Assembly: GCF_020524165.1 (NCBI RefSeq)
Contig: NZ_JAIVKU010000005.1
Coordinates: 124,001-188,000, forward strand
Direction of reading: 5' to 3'
DNA length: 64,000 nt
Source of the DNA: Guptibacillus hwajinpoensis
Lineage (GTDB): Bacteria > Bacillota > Bacilli > Bacillales > Guptibacillaceae
In this document: positions 52,753 to 61,062 of the stretch, piece by piece
How the letters are laid out: the number at the start of each line of letters is the position of its first letter
How positions within the stretch are numbered: the first letter of the stretch is position 1
Notes under the pieces: generated by a model
Told to the model about the DNA's origin: nothing
Database searches by the model: none
Seen by the model: the letters and a program-made list of their open reading frames with translations, nothing else
Translations under genes and position numbers: made by a program

Positions 52753-53199
52753 TTGCGTTCAATACTTTTACTATTATCAGTTGTCTTTATGATTTTGGCA
52801 GGCTGTGGAAATAACGCCTCAGAGTCAGAAAACGAGTCAAGTGGGGGCGAGAAAATGAAAGAAAAAATCGCTTTTGAAACTGTGGAGATGCAAAACGCGC
52901 CAAAAGATATTCAAGCAACTGTTCAACAAAAATGGTTAGAAAAATCGACCTTTACGGTGCCCTCTGATGAGGATCTTTATATTATTATTACTCGTGGCGA
53001 GATGCCAACGGGTGGATATTCAGTTCATATTGAAAGTATTGAAAAAATCGATGAGGAACTTGTTGTCTCCTATTATTATACCGATCCAAAAAAAGATGAC
53101 ATGGTGACACAAGCGATTACAAAACCAATTGTCATAGCGAAAGTAGATATGACAAATGCCCGTGTTAATTTTAAAGAAATTCAAAAAAGCGCTCCTTAA
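52753..53199 (+). CDS. Lipoprotein with PrcB C-terminal-like domain
   Basis: The 148-residue lipoprotein starts at a TTG with AGGGGTAGGAAG upstream. The signal peptide MRSILLLLSVVFMILAGC ends in a lipobox (Cys 18). A Ser/Glu/Asn-rich linker is followed by a domain containing ITRGEMPTGGYSVHIESIEKI, the hallmark segment of the PrcB_C family (named for a protease-complex subunit in spirochaetes). It is anchored outside the membrane. Role unknown. A terminator follows the stop directly. Confidence 0.78.
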   Translation: MRSILLLLSVVFMILAGCGNNASESENESSGGEKMKEKIAFETVEMQNAPKDIQATVQQKWLEKSTFTVPSDEDLYIIITRGEMPTGGYSVHIESIEKIDEELVVSYYYTDPKKDDMVTQAITKPIVIAKVDMTNARVNFKEIQKSAP

Positions 53200-53217
53200 C
53201 GGAATCGCTTTTTTGTT
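53184..53217 (+). terminator. Terminator after the PrcB-domain lipoprotein gene
   Basis: AAAAAAGCG and CGCTTTTTT form a stem that encloses the stop codon, with a longish loop. Confidence 0.65.
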
Positions 53218-53234
53218 ACAGTTCGCGTGATAGC

Positions 53235-53276
53235 GCTTCCACCGCTTGTCGAGGGTAAGCGGTCAAATAAGCTTTT
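53235..53276 (-). repeat. Partial hairpin repeat (right end only), locus C
   Basis: A 42-bp segment identical to the right end of the next unit (53356-53397), at the family spacing of 121 bp. The rest of this unit is missing. Confidence 0.85.
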
Positions 53277-53281
53277 GATTT

Positions 53282-53397
53282 GGCTAGCTTCTTTGACCAC
53301 CCTCTCGATCGCTTCACCTCTCAATCTGAACATAAACACCGTGTTCATTTTGAGAGCTTCCACCGCTTGTCGAGGGTAAGCGGTCAAATAAGCTTTT
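53282..53397 (-). repeat. Divergent full hairpin repeat unit, locus C
   Basis: This aligns over its whole length with array A units (CTAGCT at one end, GCTTTT at the other, shared GCTTCACC segment), but the arms are different and still paired: TTGACC/GGTCAA, ACCCTC/GAGGGT and CTCTCAA...TTGAGAG around a loop. It is reverse-oriented relative to both flanking genes. Confidence 0.85.
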
Positions 53398-53415
53398 CTT
53401 GAAAGGATTGATTTG

Positions 53416-54177
53416 ATGATTGTTTATGAGGAAAAAGGATGTTTTGTCATGATTACTCAGCATGATCATGCGCTTTTGTCGGGGCTTTTTGCATCAGCAT
53501 TACGCGAAGACTATTGGCCAGACTCGCTTTATCGTGAAGATGTTTTGCATGCGATTCGCTATCATGACTGTGGGTGGGTTCCGCTTGATGACGTACCGTT
53601 TTGGAATGATCGTCTTAAGACTCCTTATTCCTTTCTAGATTTCCCGCTCGCTCCTAAGTTAACTTTTTATAAGAAAGGAATAGACGAAGTTAGTAAAAAA
53701 ACAACTTATGGCGGTTTTCTTTGTAGCAAACATTATCAATCGTTCTTTAACGGCGCTAACTCTGACCTCGCTAAAGCATTCTATAAAGAAGAGACCAGAA
53801 GACAAAATCACCTTAGTGAAAGCTTTGATCTTTCTGAATCACTTCTTACATTTCATTATCAATTACTACAATTTTGTGATGACTTGTCCTTATATGCCTG
53901 CTTTCAAGAACCCGGAGTGTCAAAAGAGGATGAGGTTTCATGGTTTAAAAGAGGGTTTCCGCAATCCTTCTACTTTCAAACCAAAGAGAATCCCATCCTA
54001 ACTCATTGGCAATCTGAGAAAATCATTTATATCTCCTACCCATTATTTAAGGAAAAGCATCCTTTTCACGTTCAACTGAAGCGGGTTCCGAAAGAGTTAG
54101 TCTTCTCAGAGGGAATTGCTAAAGCATATCAAATAACTCCATTTGAGCTTCGAAGTTTTTACTTTAGTCATAGCTAA
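53416..54177 (+). CDS. DUF3891 family protein
   Basis: The 253-residue soluble protein has MITQHDHALLSGLFA near the start, then AIRYHDCGWVPLDD with an HD pair, and LCSKHYQSFF. These histidine/aspartate motifs match the DUF3891 family and hint at an HD-like metal-dependent hydrolase, though activity is not established. The ATG at 53416 has AAAGGATT upstream. It begins 18 bp after the hairpin repeat at locus C and ends before a strong terminator. Confidence 0.8.
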   Translation: MIVYEEKGCFVMITQHDHALLSGLFASALREDYWPDSLYREDVLHAIRYHDCGWVPLDDVPFWNDRLKTPYSFLDFPLAPKLTFYKKGIDEVSKKTTYGGFLCSKHYQSFFNGANSDLAKAFYKEETRRQNHLSESFDLSESLLTFHYQLLQFCDDLSLYACFQEPGVSKEDEVSWFKRGFPQSFYFQTKENPILTHWQSEKIIYISYPLFKEKHPFHVQLKRVPKELVFSEGIAKAYQITPFELRSFYFSHS

Positions 54178-54204
54178 GCTACCTTTCAAACGATAAGGCT
54201 CCTC

Positions 54205-54239
54205 AAAAAAGAACTTTCTTTTAAAGAAAGTTCTTTTTT
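54205..54239 (+). terminator. Terminator after the DUF3891 gene
   Basis: AAAAAGAACTTTC pairs with GAAAGTTCTTTTT around TTTTAAA. Confidence 0.92.
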
Positions 54240-54267
54240 GGAGAAATCCACATTGTCGTATAATACG

Positions 54268-54408
54268 TTAAAATAACATCGAAAAAATACAAAATAAAGT
54301 CCCTAGGCCCGCAAGCGAATAATTAAATAGGCGATTGTTTTCTGACCAATTCTTTTCAGCGTTGAATTTTTCAAAGGCAAGCATACGATAACTCGTCTCG
54401 CTTCTCAT
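54268..54408 (-). CDS. Small membrane protein (46 aa)
   Basis: A 46-codon frame, MRSETSYRMLAFEKFNAEKN then WSENNRLFNYSLAGLGTLFC and a final IFSMLF, ends in TAA. AAGGGACG lies about ten bases upstream of the ATG. It has one C-terminal membrane helix. It lies in the otherwise empty 334-bp gap between the DUF3891 gene and the PAS kinase, and runs on the kinase's strand in its downstream region. No family recognised. Confidence 0.5.
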   Translation of the reverse strand: MRSETSYRMLAFEKFNAEKNWSENNRLFNYSLAGLGTLFCIFSMLF

Positions 54409-54511
54409 TCTCAACACGTCCCTTATTTGATTAGTCTAACGGTTCCTTTCCATAATTGTAAGCGCTTACTTAATTAAAGTAAAGCGTTTCTAAAAGAAAA
54501 AAAGCGCTAGA

Positions 54512-56374
54512 TCAGCGCAATTCATTGGAAAGCAGATGGGGGAGTTTTATCGTTACAACGGTGCCTTCTCCGTCTTTGCTATCGATTAATAAGGTGCCCT
54601 GATGATTTTGGACAATTCTTCGACAAATCATCAATCCAAGACCATTCCCCTTTTTTTTCGTTGTGTAAAAAGGCTCACCTAAATGGCTTAGCCGGTGATC
54701 AGGAATGCCTTCCCCATTATCTCTTACTTCAATAATGACTTCATCCTGAATCGGAAAAAGGGAAAGAATAATTTCTCCGCCTTCTGGCATCGCTTCAATC
54801 GAATTTTTAAGAACGTTAATCAGAACCTGTTTGATCTGATTTTCATTACAAGAAATGTCAGGAATGTTTTCAATGACTCTCGTCACAATTTGAACATTAT
54901 TCAACGTTGCCTGCGTTTCAATTAGGGTAAGAACATTTTGAATCAAATCTTGTAGATTCGCTTTTTCATGAGTTAGTGCCTGAGGTCGTGCAAGGACCAT
55001 AAATTCATTCACAATCATGTTAATACGATCTAATTCATCTAGCATAATGCTAATAAACTCCTGGTCACTGTCGCTATCCAGGCGGGATTTCAAAATTTGT
55101 GTAAAGCCTTTAAGAGAAGTTAACGGATTGCGAATCTCATGAGCCACGCCAGCAGCAAGCTCACCAATAACCGATAATTTATCGGATGTTCTCAATAATT
55201 CTTCTGCGCGCTTGCGGTCTGTAATATCTTTTCGAATGTAAACATATTGATATGGCAGTCCGTTATCTCCAATGAATGGCACAATCGTTGTATCCACCCA
55301 AAAATCGTTTCCATTTTTCGTTTTGTTGTTGATTTCACCTTTCCATACTGCACCGGATTGAATTTGCATATCCATTTCATCAAAAAACGACTGTGGATGA
55401 TACCCCGAATCTAAAATCATGTGCGATTGACCGAGGAGTTCGTCTTCTGTGTACTCTGTAATCTCACAAAATTTATCATTTACAGATGAAATGATACCAG
55501 AATCATCCGTGACAGAAACAAGAGCACTCTCATCAAGCGCATATTTTAAATCTTTTAACTGCTTTAACGTGCGTTGAAGCTCACGTTCTGCTCGCTTCTT
55601 CTCGGTAATATCTCTTGAAACGACAACGATCATTCGCTCTCCACTAATTCCGTATGGAATAGATGTGGCTCTGTCTTCTAGCGTAATCCAGCTGCCATTA
55701 CGATGCCTCCTTCGAAATTCCGCAACAGCTGGCTCATCTTTCGTGCTATGTAGCAAATGAACGCCTGTATCCTGGTCATCCGGATGAATGTCTTCATAAA
55801 ACGATTGGCCAGTGTACGTTTCAGTTGGAAATCCAAGAATGGCCTCATGGGACGGAGAAGCATAGGTAATGACACCACTCTCCACTTTTACCAGTCTTAT
55901 TAATTCTGACGTATGCTCAGCAATCAGTCGATACTTTTCCTGACTTTCTCTAAGAGCAATCGCAGCTGCCCTTTCTTCTGTAATATCTCGAACAAGCGTA
56001 AATACACCGCTCACTTCATGATCAATGTAAACAGGGATATTGATTAATTCAACGTCGAAAGGTTCTTGATCTGGGGTAAGGAAAACCGTTTTAAAATGTG
56101 TCACTTTTCCTTTAAGCGTTTCATAAAAAAAGTGATTCACTTCATCATGTTCGGAAGATAAAATAAAATTTGTGTAATGCTTTTTATTAATTTTAACATT
56201 GTGATGACGTGACAATCGATCACCATAATGATTAATATTTTGAATCAACCCGTTATGATCTAGAAGATACATCATACCTGGATAGTGAGCAAATAGAGAT
56301 TTGTACGTTTGATAATTTATGTGAAGTTCTTGAAGCTGTTGTTTATCTATAAGAACATCTTGTGAATGTTTCAC
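54512..56374 (-). CDS. Soluble multi-PAS sensor histidine kinase
   Basis: The protein of about 620 residues has three PAS/PAC domains (roughly 20-140, 150-265, 285-395), the last with a fully typical YQYVYIRKDITDRKRAEE end. The HisKA helix LAAGVAHEIRNPLTSLKGF follows, then the N box NVLKNSIEAMPEGG, G1 VRDNGEGIPD and G2 GNGLGLMIC. No membrane segment and no adjacent response regulator, like the sporulation kinases KinA/KinE. A GTG at 56374 preceded by GGGGGGAC is preferred to 56395. A role in the Spo0A phosphorelay is plausible; a Spo0E-family gene lies about 0.4 kb upstream. Confidence 0.86.
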   Translation of the reverse strand: MKHSQDVLIDKQQLQELHINYQTYKSLFAHYPGMMYLLDHNGLIQNINHYGDRLSRHHNVKINKKHYTNFILSSEHDEVNHFFYETLKGKVTHFKTVFLTPDQEPFDVELINIPVYIDHEVSGVFTLVRDITEERAAAIALRESQEKYRLIAEHTSELIRLVKVESGVITYASPSHEAILGFPTETYTGQSFYEDIHPDDQDTGVHLLHSTKDEPAVAEFRRRHRNGSWITLEDRATSIPYGISGERMIVVVSRDITEKKRAERELQRTLKQLKDLKYALDESALVSVTDDSGIISSVNDKFCEITEYTEDELLGQSHMILDSGYHPQSFFDEMDMQIQSGAVWKGEINNKTKNGNDFWVDTTIVPFIGDNGLPYQYVYIRKDITDRKRAEELLRTSDKLSVIGELAAGVAHEIRNPLTSLKGFTQILKSRLDSDSDQEFISIMLDELDRINMIVNEFMVLARPQALTHEKANLQDLIQNVLTLIETQATLNNVQIVTRVIENIPDISCNENQIKQVLINVLKNSIEAMPEGGEIILSLFPIQDEVIIEVRDNGEGIPDHRLSHLGEPFYTTKKKGNGLGLMICRRIVQNHQGTLLIDSKDGEGTVVTIKLPHLLSNELR

Positions 56375-56476
56375 TAAAAGTCCCCCCACGTACACAGGAT
56401 AAATTCCATAGTATGTAGTTTTTCTCTTTCAAAGCAAATGATTCCTGCTTCTATCTACATTAAGTTCTAAATTCCC

Positions 56477-56508
56477 ACAAAAAAAAAGCCGCATTCCTAA
56501 CGGCTTTC
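56477..56508 (-). terminator. Terminator after the 79-aa protein gene
   Basis: On the minus strand AAAGCCG pairs with CGGCTTT, followed by TTTTTT. It overlaps the last codons of the gene. Confidence 0.75.
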
Positions 56509-56736
56509 GCACTGATCGATCGGACCCACTTCATCTTGCCACGCTTCTTCATTTCGAAGCGCATACAGAATCCAGTCATCGTTCCCATTATAGTCAGAGT
56601 CATTCCACTCACGGAAATGGACGACGGATTGGAAGATTTCTCCCTGGATTGATTCAATCAATTGATTGCGTTTAGGATGCTCTTCTATCCAATCAAACAA
56701 CTCTTTTGTGAGAATTGCTCTAAGATCAAACTTCAT
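56497..56736 (-). CDS. Hypothetical protein (79 aa)
   Basis: The 79-residue acidic protein starts MKFDLRAILTKELFDWIEEH and has a tryptophan-rich centre (FREWNDSDYNGNDDWILYAL). AAAGGAGGAAACC precedes the ATG, which makes it a real gene. No membrane segment or known motif is seen. It lies between the PAS kinase and a Spo0E-family gene on the same strand; a shared transcript is possible but unproven. Confidence 0.68.
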   Translation of the reverse strand: MKFDLRAILTKELFDWIEEHPKRNQLIESIQGEIFQSVVHFREWNDSDYNGNDDWILYALRNEEAWQDEVGPIDQCESR

Positions 56737-56788
56737 ACGGTTTCCTCCTTTATTTTACCCCACAGGAAGAAAAGATTAGAATTAAGTT

Positions 56789-56944
56789 TCACAATATTTC
56801 TTCATTATGTTGTTTCGTCTGCATTAATGCATTCAATAATCGGTCCAATTCCTGACTACAGCGAATAGTTCTCTCTGATGCAAAGCCGTAACGTCCCGCC
56901 ATATCGAACATTTCTTTCCGCTTTTTTTCAATTGCATCATACAT
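56789..56944 (-). CDS. Spo0E-family aspartyl-phosphate phosphatase (51 aa)
   Basis: A 51-codon frame, MYDAIEKKRKEMFDMAGRYG followed by FASERTIRCSQELDRLLNAL, has the signature SQELD (residues 30-34) and the two-helix hairpin layout of Spo0E/YisI/YnzD phosphatases, which dephosphorylate Spo0A or other regulators. GAGGAGG lies eight bases upstream of the ATG. It is divergent from nothing and shares a strand with the PAS kinase 0.4 kb downstream, so kinase and phosphatase may balance the same regulator. The 250 bp between 56945 and 57194 hold nothing I can name. Confidence 0.82.
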   Translation of the reverse strand: MYDAIEKKRKEMFDMAGRYGFASERTIRCSQELDRLLNALMQTKQHNEEIL

Positions 56945-57194
56945 GCATCATTCCTCCTCACGGCAATACATTATCATTATGCCCAAATCTCAGAGGAATC
57001 AAAACGCATTCGACTAAACTTCCTACAGTCTGTCAGAAATAGTATGAATAAGACAAGTTATACCACTGAATCCGATCCGATTTAGTTGCCTGGCTCTGAA
57101 TATGAAACCTTCCTCCTGTTCTTTCTTGCTTGTATACTTCTCTTATTCCCGCTTTTGCATTGTTTAATCAGCCGTACGTCTTATTCATCCCTTT

Positions 57195-57680
57195 CTATTC
57201 AATTTCATACCTTTTTACCATAATTTCAAAAGTTGTCGAACCATTTGTAGTTGTCCTGATAAAAGATCGTACATAGGAAAATCCAGCTCGTTCATACACT
57301 TTTATTGCTCGTTTATTAAAGGAAGCTACCGATAGACGGACGTTCTTTTGATCATACGTTTTGTATGCATAATCCAAACCTGCCTGAACAAAGCGTAGTC
57401 CCATTCCTTTCCCTGTATACTTTGGATGGAGTCCCAACCCTAAGTCAAGCATAGGATCTGCATAAGCATTCACATTATGACCTGCAGGAACCCGAGCTGA
57501 TTTTCCAAAACAAAAATAGCCGATTAACTCTTCATTTTCTGTAACAAAAGCATAGGAGCCATTCATGAGCTCAGAGAATACGTCCGGATCTCCTTCTAGA
57601 CTATACAATGAATAGGGCTCCTCATATTGCCACGTTTGAATTCTTCTTGCTACTTCTTCTGTCATTGGCTGAATGACCAT
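57195..57680 (-). CDS. GNAT family N-acetyltransferase (RimJ/RimL-like)
   Basis: The 161-residue acetyltransferase has the acetyl-CoA motif A LGLGLHPKYTGKGMGLRFVQ and motif B KVYERAGFSYVRS. Substrate unknown. It starts within the stop of the HD-domain gene (TAATG overlap), so the two are translated together. It lacks long insertions and resembles the generic YjgM/RimJ-type enzymes of Bacilli. Confidence 0.85.
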   Translation of the reverse strand: MVIQPMTEEVARRIQTWQYEEPYSLYSLEGDPDVFSELMNGSYAFVTENEELIGYFCFGKSARVPAGHNVNAYADPMLDLGLGLHPKYTGKGMGLRFVQAGLDYAYKTYDQKNVRLSVASFNKRAIKVYERAGFSYVRSFIRTTTNGSTTFEIMVKRYEIE

Positions 57681-58315
57681 TACTTAGACCCCTCCCACTC
57701 TCCATGGAATTGAGTTAGAAATGATGCCAAAAAGGCATGGCGCTCTTCAGCAATCTCTAATCCTGTTCTCGTATTCATTAAATCTTTCAACTTCAATAGC
57801 TTTTCATAAAAATGATTAATCGCCGTTGACTGGTCATGACGATAAGCGCTTGATGACATGTGCTTTCGCGGCTGAATCGATGGATCATAGATTAAATCGC
57901 CTTTGGAACCGGCATAGACAAACGTACGGGCAATTCCAATAGCTCCTATAGCATCCAGGCGATCAGCATCTTGCACAACTTTTGCTTCAAGTGTTCGAAC
58001 TGGCGGACGGTTTCCTCCCTTAAAGGACATAGTTGTAATGATTTCCAGTATGTGATCTCGGTCTGCTTTATGTAAAGGTAAAAGCAACTGCTCTACTTCT
58101 TCCAAACCTGCCTTTTCGGATGAAGCGACTTTATCATCAGCAAGATCATGAACAAGAGCGGCAACTTCACAAATAAAGAGATTTGCCTTTTCTTCTTTTG
58201 CTATTCGACGAGCTTGCTTTACGACTCGTTCGATGTGATACCAATCATGCCCGCTTCCTTCCCTTTCTAACTTTTGCTTAACATAAGACTGTATTTCGTT
58301 GACAACCTGATTCAT
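57680..58315 (-). CDS. HD-domain phosphohydrolase, YedJ-like
   Basis: The 211-residue protein has the HD superfamily metal ligands in GSGHDWYHIERV and ALVHDLADDKV, followed by QDADRLDAIGAIGIART, typical of the YedJ/YpgQ group that hydrolyses nucleotides or pyrophosphate derivatives. It is cytoplasmic, with AAGGAGAG before the ATG. The downstream GNAT gene overlaps its stop. YpgQ-type enzymes can act on nucleoside triphosphates; the substrate here is not defined by sequence. Confidence 0.85.
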   Translation of the reverse strand: MNQVVNEIQSYVKQKLEREGSGHDWYHIERVVKQARRIAKEEKANLFICEVAALVHDLADDKVASSEKAGLEEVEQLLLPLHKADRDHILEIITTMSFKGGNRPPVRTLEAKVVQDADRLDAIGAIGIARTFVYAGSKGDLIYDPSIQPRKHMSSSAYRHDQSTAINHFYEKLLKLKDLMNTRTGLEIAEERHAFLASFLTQFHGEWEGSK

Positions 58316-58379
58316 TCTATTCTCTCTCCTTGCCTTTTCCTCGTGAAATTTACTTGTTTTGTATGCTCGTTTACCATAG

Positions 58380-58405
58380 AAAAAGGCCAGCTCGGTGCTG
58401 ACCTA
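58380..58405 (-). terminator. Terminator after the SurA-type lipoprotein gene
   Basis: On the minus strand AGGTCAGC pairs with GCTGGCCT around ACCGA, followed by TTTTC. It overlaps the stop codon. Confidence 0.82.
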
Positions 58406-59122
58406 TAAGTTCTCTTTTACTTCGGCTTTTTTCATCAGTTCAGCTTTCATTTCCTGAACCTTTTCCTGCGTTTTCTTTTCTACTAAATAATCTTTAATTC
58501 GATCCTTCATTTCATCAAATGAAGGTGGATTTTCAGCATCTTTCGAGAATTGCTCGTCATAAAATGCCTGTACTTCTTTTTCGGATACATCAGGAGTGCC
58601 GATTTTTTCTTTTACAAATTTATCGACAACTACAATGTCCGCGTACTGGCTTTCGAGTTGTTCAAGCGTCATCCCCTGGCCTTCTAGCGCCTTCTTAAGC
58701 TCATCTTCTCCATCAAACTGAGCTTTAATTTGCTCAAGCTCTGTTTCCACTTCCTTATCGGATGCTTTGAAACCTTCTTCCTTCGCTTTTTGAAGTAAAA
58801 GTTCCTGTCCGATTAAATTATCCATCACCTCTTGCTCAATCGATTTCGCTACTTCAGAATCTGATGGGTCTTCCCCACTCATTGTATAGCGAAGCTGAGT
58901 TTGCACGAGCATCGAATTATAATCTTTTCCTTTAATCTCCTTATCATTAACAGTTGCGACGACTTTGTCTTCTTCCACCTTCATCGCTTCTAGTTCTTTT
59001 TGCGTTTCCATAGTTGCTGAATCTTCAGAAGCAGCTTCTTCGTTCGTTGCCTCATTATTATTACTACAAGCAGCAAGTAATAGAACCCCAACAATTAGTA
59101 ATAAACTAAGATATTTTCTCAT
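58403..59122 (-). CDS. SurA-N/PrsA-like lipoprotein chaperone
   Basis: The 239-residue lipoprotein has the signal peptide MRKYLSLLLIVGVLLLAAC (Cys about residue 19), a linker rich in glutamate and asparagine, and a helical SurA_N-type domain (VNDKEIKGKDYNSMLVQTQLR, EVMDNLIGQELLLQKAKEEG). The PPIase (parvulin) domain of PrsA is missing, so it would be a pure chaperone-like module outside the membrane. GAAGGGAG precedes the ATG with long spacing. Confidence 0.82.
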   Translation of the reverse strand: MRKYLSLLLIVGVLLLAACSNNNEATNEEAASEDSATMETQKELEAMKVEEDKVVATVNDKEIKGKDYNSMLVQTQLRYTMSGEDPSDSEVAKSIEQEVMDNLIGQELLLQKAKEEGFKASDKEVETELEQIKAQFDGEDELKKALEGQGMTLEQLESQYADIVVVDKFVKEKIGTPDVSEKEVQAFYDEQFSKDAENPPSFDEMKDRIKDYLVEKKTQEKVQEMKAELMKKAEVKENL

Positions 59123-59302
59123 GCAATAGATGAACTCCCTTCAAATATGACGAATCGTCTATGTTGCTTATTGTACATAGTATAACATTCTTAAAAAAAC
59201 TTCATGAAGAATATGGGATATTTTTGTTTTTTTATGACGGTTCCCGATTTGATGAAGGTTCCTTCAATGCAAAGAAAACCTATGCCCCCAATTCAGTAAT
59301 AA

Positions 59303-59335
59303 AAGAAAAAACCCTGGAAAGAACTCCAGGGTTAA
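59303..59335 (-). terminator. Terminator after the amino-acid permease gene
   Basis: On the minus strand ACCCTGGAGTT and CCAGGGT pair, followed by TTTTTT. It reaches to within a few bases of the stop codon. Confidence 0.88.
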
Positions 59336-60009
59336 TGTAAATAATGATATCTTTTTTCTAGTCGCTCCTGGAAAAAGGAGACACAAACGCATACTCCCCA
59401 ATAAATAAGAGCGACGAGAATATACATTGTCATAAAATCAAACTCTCTACCTCCAACAATCTTCGCATGATGGAGCAGTTCTGGAACGGTAATCACTGCT
59501 GCTAAAGAAGATGCTTTGATTAGGTCGAGCATGACGTTCGAAAGCGGTGGTATTGCGATTCGTGTTGCTTGTGGCAGAACCACTTCTCTCATCGTTGTCC
59601 AATAAGTCATGCCAAGAGCGGTCGAAGCTTCCCATTGGCCTTTTTCAACTGATGACAGAGCCGAGCGCTGAATTTCTGCAATATAAGCGGCGCTATTTAA
59701 GCTAAACCCAATTAACGCACACGTTAACGCCGAGAATTGAATCCCTACAACCGGCAAACCAAAATAAAGAATATATAGAAAAACAAGAATTGGCGTTCCT
59801 CTCATAAAGGAAATATAAAGGCGCGCTGGCCATCTGAGCGCTTTCCATTTGGACATTCTACCAAGAGCGAGAAATAATCCCATAACCATACCAATAAACA
59901 TTCCAACAAAAGCAATTAACAATGTTAATCCAAGGCCTTGAATCACATAGGGAAATGACTTTAACGCAAGACCCGCATCAAATAAATACTCCCAGTGTAT
60001 TTCCCCCAC
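59332..60009 (-). CDS. Polar amino-acid ABC transporter permease
   Basis: The 225-residue permease has five hydrophobic helices and the HisM/ArtQ-type EAA loop (ASTALGMTYWTTMREVVLPQATRIAIPPL). With the binding protein upstream it would import a polar amino acid such as cystine or a basic/acidic residue. It starts at a GTG with GGGAG nine bases upstream, 16 bp after the binding-protein gene. The ATPase gene normally third in such operons is absent; a terminator follows. Confidence 0.88.
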   Translation of the reverse strand: MGEIHWEYLFDAGLALKSFPYVIQGLGLTLLIAFVGMFIGMVMGLFLALGRMSKWKALRWPARLYISFMRGTPILVFLYILYFGLPVVGIQFSALTCALIGFSLNSAAYIAEIQRSALSSVEKGQWEASTALGMTYWTTMREVVLPQATRIAIPPLSNVMLDLIKASSLAAVITVPELLHHAKIVGGREFDFMTMYILVALIYWGVCVCVSFFQERLEKRYHYLH

Positions 60010-60025
60010 TTGTTACAACTCCCAC

Positions 60026-60892
60026 TTATTCTTCAATATCAAGATCTGGCTTAACAGATACATCCGCTCCATTGAAGAACTTCTCAGATAGTTCTTTCAT
60101 CGTGCCATCTTCTTTCATTTCTTTCAACGTTTCATTTACTTTTGTTTCTAGTTCTCCACTACCCTTTTTCATCACAATGTGCTGATTATTTGGGTAGTAC
60201 TCAATATCAGGATGAATCGTAATATTTAAGTCTGGAAAAGCAGCAAGAGCTAGCGTTTGGAGATAATAATCATTTAAGATAATATCCGTTCTTCCATTCG
60301 ATACATCGCGCAAATACTGTTCGTTCGTTGCATTATCATAAATCTTCTCTTCAGCCCCATGCTCCCGGGCAACCTTCATGTAAACTGTGGTAGAAGCACC
60401 AGCCGCAATTTTTCCTTCAAGATCATCAAGAGATTCAATACCAGAAAGGTCGTCTTTTCTTACAATCGCTGTGCCATAAGAATACTTAACAGGTTCTGAG
60501 AAAGTGAATTTTTCTTTTCTTTCTTCTGTTGAAGTAATATCATTAGCAGCAAGGTCCACTTTATCGGAATTAATGCTCGTTAACATGCCGTCAAAGCCCA
60601 TTTCTTCAAATTCAACGTCAAGATCTAGCCGCTTTGCCATTTCTCTCACAACTTCTACTTCATATCCCGTTACTTCATCGGAACCTTCTTCATAATAGGA
60701 AGTAGGGTAAAGCGTTCCTGAGGTTGCAACAACAAGCTTCCCTTCATCCTGTATTTTCTCCCAAGTCGTTGCCTCTTTTTCCTTCTCACTATTGGCTTCG
60801 TTCGATTCGTTTCCATTCGAACAAGCGCTTATAACAAAAACAACCAGTCCCATTAGAAGAACAGGAGCCAGTCGTTTTATTAAATTCGTCAT
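60026..60892 (-). CDS. Amino-acid ABC transporter substrate-binding lipoprotein
   Basis: The 288-residue solute-binding protein has a lipoprotein signal (APVLLMGLVVFVISAC, Cys about residue 24) and a family-3 fold (EVTGYEVEVVREMAKRLDLDVEF, VDLAANDITSTEERKEKFTFS, LEGKIAAGASTTVYMKVA). The motif pattern resembles cystine (TcyA-like) and other polar amino-acid binders. GGAGAGTGAA precedes the ATG. It is first in a two-gene operon with the permease. I see no T-box or S-box in the 155 bp before it. Confidence 0.88.
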   Translation of the reverse strand: MTNLIKRLAPVLLMGLVVFVISACSNGNESNEANSEKEKEATTWEKIQDEGKLVVATSGTLYPTSYYEEGSDEVTGYEVEVVREMAKRLDLDVEFEEMGFDGMLTSINSDKVDLAANDITSTEERKEKFTFSEPVKYSYGTAIVRKDDLSGIESLDDLEGKIAAGASTTVYMKVAREHGAEEKIYDNATNEQYLRDVSNGRTDIILNDYYLQTLALAAFPDLNITIHPDIEYYPNNQHIVMKKGSGELETKVNETLKEMKEDGTMKELSEKFFNGADVSVKPDLDIEE

Positions 60893-61030
60893 TCATTTCA
60901 CTCTCCTTTAATCTAGTAAACAGCAAAAGCTTATCACTATATGACAATGTATTGCAACTGTTACATCACACTCTTTAAAATGCAAACTATTCCTATTTTT
61001 CGTTCAACCGCAGAAATATTGTAAGAGAAA

Positions 61031-61062
61031 AGAAAACACTCCTACTGCTAGGAGTGTTTTAA
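61031..61062 (-). terminator. Terminator after the 84-aa protein gene
   Basis: On the minus strand AAAACACTCCT pairs with AGGAGTGTTTT, followed by CTTTTC. It overlaps the last codons. Confidence 0.82.

Noticed and set aside
60893..61047. T-box or S-box leader before the amino-acid importer
   Set aside because: The T-box motif AGGGTGGNACCGCG and S-box core segments are not present in this interval.
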